This document shows, piece after piece, positions 1 to 5,453 of a DNA stretch of 9,635 nt; within the stretch, counting starts at the first letter, position 1, and every line of letters begins with the position of its first letter. The notes under the pieces are model-generated. The model saw only the letters and a program-made list of their open reading frames with translations. It searched no databases and was not told where the DNA came from. A program made the position numbers and the translations under genes. The DNA is taken from assembly GCA_910585465.1 (NCBI GenBank), contig CAJUEW010000041.1:1-9635 (forward strand), in the 5' to 3' direction. This DNA comes from an uncultured Lachnospiraceae bacterium. GTDB lineage: Bacteria; Bacillota; Clostridia; Lachnospirales; Lachnospiraceae.

Positions 1-261
1 GCTCTGTTATTACAGCTTATCTTCTCAATCCCAACAACATCCCTGCTGATCATATCCACCTACAAAATCCGTGTGAACGTAGAAAAATCCATAAATCATT
101 TCAAGGACAGCTTTTGTGTTGCCGGACGCAAAACCCAGAATGAAAAAACTTTACACGCTGATTTGCTGCTTGCCGGGATTGCACAGCTTGTCACCGTAAT
201 GGTTGCTGACAAGATCCATAAACACCAATATATTCGCAGTCTAAAACCTCTGATCGCATAA
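1..261 (+). CDS. IS4-superfamily transposase, C-terminal part (5' end outside the window)
   Basis: The frame is open from the first base to the TAA at 259-261, giving 86 residues, so the gene enters from beyond the left edge. Residues 21-35 match the YREK signature of IS4-type DDE transposases exactly: Tyr21, two residues, Arg24, three residues, Glu28, six residues, Lys35. Glu28 would be the third catalytic acidic residue of the DDE triad. The rest (HADLLLAGIAQLVTVMVADK, then a basic end) resembles the hydrophobic C-terminal helix of such transposases. The start cannot be seen; the GTG at 73 is only an internal codon, downstream of Tyr21. The first 20 residues are rich in Leu, Ile and Ser and less typical, so the copy may be degraded, but no stop interrupts it. 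Whether the element is whole depends on sequence to the left. The family call rests on the motif, not on a database match. Confidence 0.66.
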   Translation, partial: ALLLQLIFSIPTTSLLIISTYKIRVNVEKSINHFKDSFCVAGRKTQNEKTLHADLLLAGIAQLVTVMVADKIHKHQYIRSLKPLIA

Positions 262-288
262 CCTCACATATCACATACCATTTCGCAG

Positions 289-310
289 GCAGATATCCCT
301 ATCTGCTTTG
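289..310 (+). terminator. Putative terminator after the transposase
   Basis: A 7-bp inverted repeat, GCAGATA (289-295) and TATCTGC (300-306), has a 4-nt loop and is followed by TTTGTTTTC. It lies 28 nt after the transposase stop and would end rightward transcription. The stem is only moderately stable. Confidence 0.4.
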
Positions 311-351
311 TTTTCATGTCTTAAAATCCGGTTACCCACATCCACCTCCTG

Positions 352-375
352 AAAATCCGGCATGACCGGATTTTT
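352..375. terminator. Bidirectional terminator hairpin between transposase and surface-protein operon
   Basis: AAAATCCGG (352-360) and CCGGATTTT (366-374) form a perfect 9-bp stem with a 5-nt loop, flanked by A and T runs, so it can act in both directions. It lies about 75 nt downstream of the minus-strand stop at 448 and is the likely end of the surface-protein transcript. A further direct copy of AAAATCCGG at 323-331 could form an alternative pairing. Confidence 0.6.
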
Positions 376-447
376 ACCCTGTTGGAATCAAGATTGCGAA
401 CTTGTTTCGCAATTACCTGACTCTTTAGGATTTTGCTTATTGAAAAG

Positions 448-2043
448 TTACTTGTTGCTAATATTGATAGGACCTCCAGAGGTCCTTTTGACTTTGACGC
501 CAAACCCTCCTGAACAGATGGGCTTTTTGGCACCTTTTTTGATGATCAGCTTCTTTTTTCCCGTCTTGGAAGAGATAGTGTAACCTCTTCCCTTTTTATC
601 GCCAACATAAAGATTTCGGCTTTTCTTGATGAAAACCACATACTTTACGTTTTTCAGACTACCTTTTTTCTTACCAGCCTTCCAGGCAAGCTTTCCCTTT
701 TTCAGGGAGTACTCTATTGCTACCTTATCCCCCTCACGGAGGGAATAAGTGGTTACCCCTTTTTTCTTGCTCTTTTTGATAGAGAGCTGGGGTGTAACAA
801 CAGGTTCCGTACCTATTATTACTGGTGCAGGTAGAACCGATGTTGGTGCTTTTGACGGCTCCGATGTCGGGGTTACCGTAGGTGTTGTTGCCGGTGCCAA
901 AGATGGCGGTTCTGACGGCTTAGCAATCGGCGTTACCGTTGGTGTTGCCGGTACCTTTGTCGGCATTGCCGTCGGCCTTAAAGATAGCCCCTTTGGAATA
1001 TACCAAGGCTCGACAGTATTGTCAATTTCATCAGCCTCTTCCTTCATTTCTTCAAATGATGGAAGGGGATAAATGTCACCGGTACTACTTTTATAGCCCA
1101 CAATGACAGATTGTTCCCCTTGACCAGAGAAAATAAAAGATTCGATGTCGTGCATGTATCCTTCTGGATCACATGCATTCGGCACTAGACGAAGTCTCAT
1201 CTGATAGAAATTGGGAGTTAAATCATAACTCCACCATATTACTGTCTGATCTGTACGTAGGATTTGAACCGTTCCATACAAATCGATTCCTCCATCCAAG
1301 ATATCTTCGCCCGTATATACCTCAGTAGGTGTCCGATCTCCAATTTTTAAACTGGACTTAATTTCAGCATTTAAATTATTTTCTAAAATTAAAGTTCGCT
1401 CTACCCCGTTTACAAAGCCTGTATATTTTTTTAATATTGGCTTTGTAGTTACAGATGGAGAAGGCGAAGAGGGCGAAGGTGTCTCTGGAACATAAGACGG
1501 CTTTGGAACAGTGCTCCCTGAACCATCAATTTCCCGCATTTCCTCGAAGGAAAGCAAGGGATGGGTCTCCCCAGCGGTGTCTTTATATCCTACAACGACT
1601 GTCTCTCTGCCGTCACCTTCATAAACCAAGGAGTCGACGTTTTGTAGAAAATCCAATGGATTTTCTGGATCTGCCAACAAAGTAAAGCTCGATAGCGTGC
1701 TAGTGTCACCACCAGCCAGTTCATAACTCCACCATGCAATCCAACCAGCTTCTTTGTCTACGGCCCAAATAGCACCGTAACAATCGAATCCTGCGTCAAT
1801 GTCCCGCCCAAAACGGATGGGCTCTTCATCACCTATTTTAAAATAGGCGATAATTTCGCCAGATTTTTCGTTCTGGGTTAAAATGATGTCTCGTTCAATA
1901 CTGTTCACAAACCCGGCATGTATTTTCAACACCGGATCTGGGAAATTATTTGCTGCTTTTGTTGTATTGGGCGACAATATAAGCCCAAATACCAGCAGGG
2001 TGACTATAGCAACCCGGAATTTCTTATAAAACTGATGTATCAT
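448..2043 (-). CDS. Secreted surface protein with two repeated N-terminal domains, Pro/Thr linker and Lys-rich C-terminus
   Basis: The function is not recognised. The 531-residue protein starts with a clear Sec signal peptide: Lys7, Lys8 and Arg10, a hydrophobic core at about 11-24, and a TKA-A cleavage region near 30. Two diverged copies of a domain follow, at about 38-180 and 203-340. Both contain GFVN, a WWSY motif, VGYK and SFEEM. Residues 345-415 are a Pro/Thr/Ser spacer typical of wall-exposed proteins. The last ~110 residues are very Lys- and Gly-rich with beta-strand character, and might bind anionic wall polymers. No LPXTG motif, SLH domain or C-terminal membrane helix is visible, so the anchoring mode is unknown. 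The ATG at 2043 has AGAGG eight bases upstream. The gene lies 78 bp after the 779-aa gene with no clear terminator between them and shares its architecture, so co-transcription is likely. Confidence 0.85.
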   Translation of the reverse strand: MIHQFYKKFRVAIVTLLVFGLILSPNTTKAANNFPDPVLKIHAGFVNSIERDIILTQNEKSGEIIAYFKIGDEEPIRFGRDIDAGFDCYGAIWAVDKEAGWIAWWSYELAGGDTSTLSSFTLLADPENPLDFLQNVDSLVYEGDGRETVVVGYKDTAGETHPLLSFEEMREIDGSGSTVPKPSYVPETPSPSSPSPSVTTKPILKKYTGFVNGVERTLILENNLNAEIKSSLKIGDRTPTEVYTGEDILDGGIDLYGTVQILRTDQTVIWWSYDLTPNFYQMRLRLVPNACDPEGYMHDIESFIFSGQGEQSVIVGYKSSTGDIYPLPSFEEMKEEADEIDNTVEPWYIPKGLSLRPTAMPTKVPATPTVTPIAKPSEPPSLAPATTPTVTPTSEPSKAPTSVLPAPVIIGTEPVVTPQLSIKKSKKKGVTTYSLREGDKVAIEYSLKKGKLAWKAGKKKGSLKNVKYVVFIKKSRNLYVGDKKGRGYTISSKTGKKKLIIKKGAKKPICSGGFGVKVKRTSGGPINISNK

Positions 2044-2070
2044 AAAAAAATCCTCTTTGTGTTTCGTCCG

Positions 2071-2097
2071 TTATAATGGGAAGTAATTTCATTATAA
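2071..2097 (-). promoter_or_regulatory. AT-rich inverted repeat with a perfect -10 hexamer between the surface genes
   Basis: TTATAATG (2071-2078) and CATTATAA (2090-2097) form a perfect 8-bp inverted repeat with an 11-nt loop. On the minus strand this gives TATAAT at 2096-2091, about 50 nt upstream of the start of the 531-aa gene. No good -35 box is seen at 16-18 bp, and the stem lacks a T-run, so neither promoter nor terminator is secure. It may be a weak internal promoter or an operator. Confidence 0.3.
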
Positions 2098-2121
2098 GCG
2101 ATATAACAAGTCTCCCCTTAT

Positions 2122-4461
2122 CTACCTCTTGATCGTTATTCTCTTCGTAGCACTCCATGCTCCATAGACCTTCTTTGTCCCCTCCAACCGATAAGCCCGA
2201 ACACGAAAGTAATATGTCTTCTTCTTTCTTAGGCTCTTGATCACTGCGTTGTTTTTGGTAATCAGCTTCTGTTTTTTGCCCTTCCATTTCTTAGAAGTGC
2301 TATAACAGATCTGGTATCCTTTTACTCCGGTTAATTTCTTCCATGAAACGGTCACGGTGTGATTTTTCTGTTTGAGTTTTAAAGCCGATACTTTTCTGAT
2401 CATTCCTTTTCCCGGATCAGATGAAATGTTTGGCGAAGGTGTCACAGAGAAACTCGGATGCGGTGCGGGTGGAACCACAGATGAAGTCCCCGGCTGGAAC
2501 GGCGTCCCCGGCGCGGTGGTCTCCTGTGGTGTCTGTGTATTTCCCGATGTCGTCGGCATCGGGCTCACGAACGGTTGCTCTGTCATACTTGGCTGAAGCG
2601 TACTCCCCGGTTCCACAGTCTCCTGTGGTGTCTGTGTGATTCCTGGTAATGTCGGTGATGGAGAAAGTAATGGCTTTTCAGTCACATCTGGTTCGACTGT
2701 CTTCTCCGGTTCCATAGTCTCCTGTGGTGTCTGTGTGTTTCCCGGTAGTGTTGGGGATGGAGAAAATATAGGAATTGACACTTCTATCTCTTCTCCTCCT
2801 CCATCCGAAGTCACGGTGCCAGCATAAGACCATCCAAAATTAGATGATAGATTCAAATGCAAAGCCGGACGAACAAAGACATAACTAGCATCGACACCAT
2901 ACCCGTCAACCCCTCCATGCCTTTGCACAATGGAAGCGCACTCACTATTGTGGCCCGGCGACCGGAGCCACCAAGCATTGTTAAACATGCCTATACCAAG
3001 TTCAGGAGCAGGTGCTCCGTTCAGCTTCGCCGAAGCAAATGCGGTGTTCCTTGCTCTTCTACTTCCTGCATAGACATCCTCAGAAAAATTAAACCCATAC
3101 TTCGGATTCGTCACCTCATCAATGGACAACAAGTACACTTTATCTGAGGTATCGTTACCTCCCACCGTCCCATAGTCTTGATTATTATTATTCACTACAT
3201 CTATAGTCCTAATTATTGACTGTTCACCCACCGAAAATGCATTGTGGAGAAAATTATTGCCACCAAAGTCTTTCCCGTCTGTGTTCTTTTCTGCCCCATA
3301 GCCATTCAGCCAGCTACGCATCGTACTCGTCTCCCACGTGACATCTGTTCCCGTATCATTGTATTTCTGCATATCCAGGTTTTTATCCGCCAGCAGAAAT
3401 ACGTCATTTCCCTTGACCGACAACACTCGCCACTTAATGGGAGTTTTCACATCCTTTTCGTCAGCTGTATAATCCCCATTCGTGTCCTTCTGCCAGTAGT
3501 TTCCAAACCAAATACAATCCCATTCAGCCACGTCATCCGAGGAAACGATACCAGCATATGACCATCCTGAATCAGATGATATTTTTAAATGCAAGGCTGG
3601 TCGAACAGCATTATCACTGCGAACCATACCATCGCCCTTCATATTAACATTTCCAAATTTGTCCACGCGGGAAGCCTCGTTTCCATTAAAAAGACCCGGC
3701 GACCGGAGCCACCAATAATCAACGGTTTTGTACATATCTTTACTCCCAGTTTCTCCACCGTCTGCTGTGTAGGCTGTATTTACTGCTAATCTTGTTTCTG
3801 TACTGCCCATAAATCCATACTCTGTATTCTTCACCTCATCAATGGACAGCAGATACACCTTATCCATCGTATCATTTCCGCCCCATGTCCCACAATCTGG
3901 ATTATTCTCGTTCACTACATTTGTAGTCCTTATTGTTGACTGTTCAGCTATCGAAAATGCATTGTTAAGAAAGTTATTGCCACTGTAGTCCTTCCCATTT
4001 CTATTTGCCTCTGACCCATAACCGTTCAGCCAGCTTCGCATCGTACAGGTTTCCCAAGTGACGACTGCATCTTTATCATCGTACTTCTGACAATCTAAGT
4101 TTTTATCTGCTACTAGAAACGCATCGTCACCATCTACCGACAGCACACGCCATTTGATCGGGGTTTTCGCATCGTTTTTATCAGCCTTGCCATCCCCATT
4201 TGTATCCTCCTGCCAGTAGTTCCCAAACCAGATACAGTCCCATGTGGTGACGCCATTTTCCGTAGTTGGATTTTTCAGCTCCTTTTTCTCACTTGTTCCC
4301 AGCGCCACTTCCTGAGTGGTTTTGAGTATGCGGGGATTTCTGAGTGTAATCTGCTCCGCCGCCCGGCTTTTCACCCCTGTTCCTATAGGCAGGATACCTG
4401 CCAACAGAGTCCCCACCAGAAATAGAGCCAGTGATCTTTTATTTTTTCTCTTCATGTTCAT
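2122..4461 (-). CDS. Secreted surface protein: two DUF6273-like domains, Pro/Thr repeat linker, fibronectin type III domain
   Basis: This 779-residue protein has a signal peptide (basic residues 4-9, hydrophobic 11-28, cleavage near Ala34-Ala35). Two tandem ~235-residue domains follow, at about 74-308 and 314-548. Each opens WDCIWFGNYWQ with a Ca-loop-like DTNGD and continues with IKWRVLSV, ADKNLD, STMRSWLNGYG or CTMRSWLNGYG, YLLSIDEV, WWLRSPG and VRPALHL. I know this pattern as DUF6273 of clostridial surface proteins, whose role is undetermined. Residues ~566-660 are a Pro/Thr linker of 33-residue repeats. Residues 689-779 form a fibronectin type III domain (VTVSWKKLTGVKGYQI, YYFRVRAY). No sortase motif is seen, so the protein is either released or held non-covalently. 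AAAGGAG precedes ATG 4461 by 4 nt; the in-frame ATG at 4455 has the better spacing of 10 and may be the real start. It is the first gene after the putative invertible promoter, so its expression is probably switched. Confidence 0.88.
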   Translation of the reverse strand: MNMKRKNKRSLALFLVGTLLAGILPIGTGVKSRAAEQITLRNPRILKTTQEVALGTSEKKELKNPTTENGVTTWDCIWFGNYWQEDTNGDGKADKNDAKTPIKWRVLSVDGDDAFLVADKNLDCQKYDDKDAVVTWETCTMRSWLNGYGSEANRNGKDYSGNNFLNNAFSIAEQSTIRTTNVVNENNPDCGTWGGNDTMDKVYLLSIDEVKNTEYGFMGSTETRLAVNTAYTADGGETGSKDMYKTVDYWWLRSPGLFNGNEASRVDKFGNVNMKGDGMVRSDNAVRPALHLKISSDSGWSYAGIVSSDDVAEWDCIWFGNYWQKDTNGDYTADEKDVKTPIKWRVLSVKGNDVFLLADKNLDMQKYNDTGTDVTWETSTMRSWLNGYGAEKNTDGKDFGGNNFLHNAFSVGEQSIIRTIDVVNNNNQDYGTVGGNDTSDKVYLLSIDEVTNPKYGFNFSEDVYAGSRRARNTAFASAKLNGAPAPELGIGMFNNAWWLRSPGHNSECASIVQRHGGVDGYGVDASYVFVRPALHLNLSSNFGWSYAGTVTSDGGGEEIEVSIPIFSPSPTLPGNTQTPQETMEPEKTVEPDVTEKPLLSPSPTLPGITQTPQETVEPGSTLQPSMTEQPFVSPMPTTSGNTQTPQETTAPGTPFQPGTSSVVPPAPHPSFSVTPSPNISSDPGKGMIRKVSALKLKQKNHTVTVSWKKLTGVKGYQICYSTSKKWKGKKQKLITKNNAVIKSLRKKKTYYFRVRAYRLEGTKKVYGAWSATKRITIKR
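2479..2763 (-). repeat. Tandem 99-bp repeats coding the Pro/Thr linker
   Basis: About 2.9 copies of a 33-codon unit lie in frame in the 779-aa gene, at 2763-2665, 2664-2566 and 2565-2479. A conserved CTCCTGTGGTGTCTGTGT recurs at 2521, 2620 and 2719, exactly 99 bp apart. Each unit reads roughly SPSPTLPGxTQTPQET followed by a variable Glu/Pro/Thr tail. Because the unit is a multiple of three, slippage would change linker length without breaking the frame. Confidence 0.85.
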
Positions 4462-4485
4462 AATTCTCCTTTCGATTGGTACCTA

Positions 4486-4509
4486 TGTCAAAAAGTGTAC
4501 CTTTTGATA
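4486..4509 (+). repeat. Putative inversion crossover site, left copy
   Basis: This is an imperfect 24-bp palindrome with left arm TGTCAAAAAGT (4486-4496), a 2-bp core GT (4497-4498), and right arm ACCTTTTGATA (4499-4509). It matches the reverse complement of the right copy at 22 of 24 positions, including the core. Two 11-13 bp arms around a central dinucleotide is the known layout of serine invertase sites such as hix and gix, and the arms (ATCAAAA/TTTTGAT) even resemble hix. It lies 25 bp upstream of the start of the 779-aa gene. Confidence 0.68.
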
Positions 4510-4594
4510 ATTCCACATCATATAAAAATTTCAGCACCTTTTAGTCGTTATGTACGCAGATACACGACAAAATTATAATTTTCAAAAGCGGAAT

Positions 4595-4614
4595 CGATAG
4601 AAAACCGATAGAAA
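4595..4614. repeat. Two CGATAGAAA direct repeats 11 bp apart
   Basis: CGATAGAAA occurs at 4595-4603 and again at 4606-4614, one helical turn apart, so a protein could bind both on the same DNA face. The pair lies 14 bp upstream of the -35 box of the switch promoter and moves with it on inversion. It could bind an activator, repressor or accessory factor for recombination. Confidence 0.45.
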
Positions 4615-4627
4615 TCCGTAAATTTTA

Positions 4628-4656
4628 TTGCACCAACATGAAAAATATGGTAAAAT
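4628..4656 (+). promoter_or_regulatory. Sigma-A promoter inside the switch, pointing away from the surface operon
   Basis: The -35 TTGCAC (4628-4633), a 17-bp spacer and the -10 TAAAAT (4651-4656) make a good vegetative promoter. The -10 is preceded by TGG, an extended -10 element. Transcription would start near 4663 and run rightward through the right crossover site, antisense to the 3' end of the recombinase gene. There is no sense gene on this strand to receive it. After inversion it would read into the 779-aa gene with a leader of about 60 nt that keeps its AAAGGAG ribosome binding site. Confidence 0.65.
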
Positions 4657-4670
4657 ATTTTGTAATCTTT

Positions 4671-4702
4671 AAACTATCAAAAGGTACACCTTTTGATAGT
4701 TT
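4671..4702 (-). repeat. Putative inversion crossover site, right copy; may also be the recombinase terminator
   Basis: This is a perfect palindrome with 15-bp arms, AAACTATCAAAAGGT (4671-4685) and ACCTTTTGATAGTTT (4688-4702), around core AC (4686-4687). The 24 bp at 4675-4698 correspond to the left site in opposite orientation. It begins 4 bp after the recombinase stop codon, so its RNA hairpin could also end that transcript, although the following T-tract is weak (TTTAAAG). The symmetric arms with an asymmetric core are better explained by a recombination site than by a terminator alone. Confidence 0.68.
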
Positions 4703-4705
4703 ATT

Positions 4706-5314
4706 TTATTGCTTCCTGCTCAAACGATATTCCCTCAACCGCCGATAAAACGTAGCCTGGCTCATACCACATTTCTGTATTGCAGCATCCACTGTGATAT
4801 AACCTTTCTCCCACTTTTTCACAATTTCACCAAAATCGTTCGGAGTTGGTGTTTCCGGTCTGCCAAACCTGACTCCTCTGGCCTTTGCCGCTATGATTCC
4901 CTGTTGTTGCCTTTTCCGTATATTTTCCCTTTCATTCTCCGCAACAAAAGAGAGTATCTGCAGCACCAGATCCGCAATAAATGTCCCCATAAGGTCTTTC
5001 CCATTCCTCGTATCCAGGAGCGGCATGTCGATCACGCAAATATCTATGCCGATCTCCTTTGTAAGCATACGCCACTGGTTTTGTATCTCCGCATAGTTGC
5101 GTCCCAGACGGTCAATACTCATGATATAGAGCAAATCTCCTTCTTGTAGCCGTGAAACCAGTTTCTCATAATTTACCCTGTGAAAGTCCTTACCCGACTG
5201 TTTATCCATAAATATATGACTATCGGGAATCCCTGCCTTTTTCAGTGCAATCATCTGACGGTCTTCATTCTGTTCCATGCTTGATACACGGACATATCCA
5301 TACATATTATTCAT
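4706..5314 (-). CDS. Serine site-specific recombinase, resolvase/DNA invertase class
   Basis: This protein would catalyse cut-and-rejoin recombination through a covalent serine-DNA link. Its 202 residues match the usual small resolvase/invertase length. The N-terminal catalytic domain has YVRVSS with nucleophile Ser11 and Arg9, an ALKKAGI segment, then SIDRLGRNY with Asp68, Arg69 and Arg72, the conserved active-site group. A long helix (about 95-130) leads to the GRP hinge, and the C-terminal ~45 residues form a Hin-like helix-turn-helix (ITVDAAIQKCGMSQATFYRRL). I chose ATG 5314 because AAGGAGG lies 8 bases upstream; a TTG at 5320 is too close to that site. The stop is only a few bases from a palindromic crossover site, and a second copy lies beyond the intergenic region, so the simplest role is inverting that segment. 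A resolvase acting for a mobile element is the alternative. Confidence 0.9.
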   Translation of the reverse strand: MNNMYGYVRVSSMEQNEDRQMIALKKAGIPDSHIFMDKQSGKDFHRVNYEKLVSRLQEGDLLYIMSIDRLGRNYAEIQNQWRMLTKEIGIDICVIDMPLLDTRNGKDLMGTFIADLVLQILSFVAENERENIRKRQQQGIIAAKARGVRFGRPETPTPNDFGEIVKKWEKGYITVDAAIQKCGMSQATFYRRLREYRLSRKQ

Positions 5315-5356
5315 TTGCAATTCCTCCTTACAAAGTGCCGCGAACTATAATAATGC

Positions 5357-5387
5357 AAAAAGTCCTACTGTATTTCTACAATAGGAC
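5357..5387 (-). terminator. Rho-independent terminator after the cell-wall hydrolase gene
   Basis: On the minus strand GTCCTATTGTA (5387-5377) pairs with TACAGTAGGAC (5372-5362), an 11-bp stem with one G-U pair and a 4-nt loop, followed by TTTTT (5361-5357). The plus-strand RNA has a C-A mismatch instead, so the hairpin is built for leftward transcripts. It lies 67 bp after the hydrolase stop and only 42 bp before the recombinase start. It should insulate the recombinase from conjugation-module transcription or act as an attenuator. Confidence 0.8.
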
Positions 5388-5453
5388 CTTTCTAAAATCA
5401 AAGTTTTTTCAAAGCTGCCAGCAAAAATCTTTCCTGAAAATCATCCCTTCACT

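Larger units (their letters stand above)
4499..4685. other. Putative invertible promoter segment (phase switch)
   Basis: The DNA between the two inverted 24-bp sites is about 190 bp, AT-rich and free of genes. It holds a good outward promoter (4628-4656), a pair of CGATAGAAA direct repeats, and a 14-bp palindrome AAAATTATAATTTT (4569-4582). The adjacent gene encodes a serine recombinase of the invertase class. Recombination between inverted sites would flip the segment and point the promoter at the surface-protein operon. By the order of sites, promoter and invertase this resembles known Hin-type and gut-bacterial invertible promoters. Inversion itself is inferred and was not observed. Confidence 0.62.

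Noticed and set aside
749..1072. 107-codon plus-strand Gly/Val-rich frame
   Set aside because: It is the antisense of the Pro/Thr linker of the 531-aa surface protein; such linkers always give Gly/Val-rich shadows.
4463..4491. TTGACA (4491-4486, minus strand) with GAGAAT 17 bp later as a fixed promoter of the 779-aa gene
   Set aside because: The -10 would overlap the ribosome binding site and put the transcript start at the start codon. The TTGACA is explained as part of the crossover-site arm. A leaderless transcript from ATG 4455 is not excluded but is unlikely given the strong AAAGGAG.
4671..4702. The 15-bp palindrome taken only as a terminator
   Set aside because: A near-identical second copy occurs 190 bp away in inverted orientation with a conserved core, and the T-tract after this one is poor. 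A recombination site explains both; a terminator role may be secondary.
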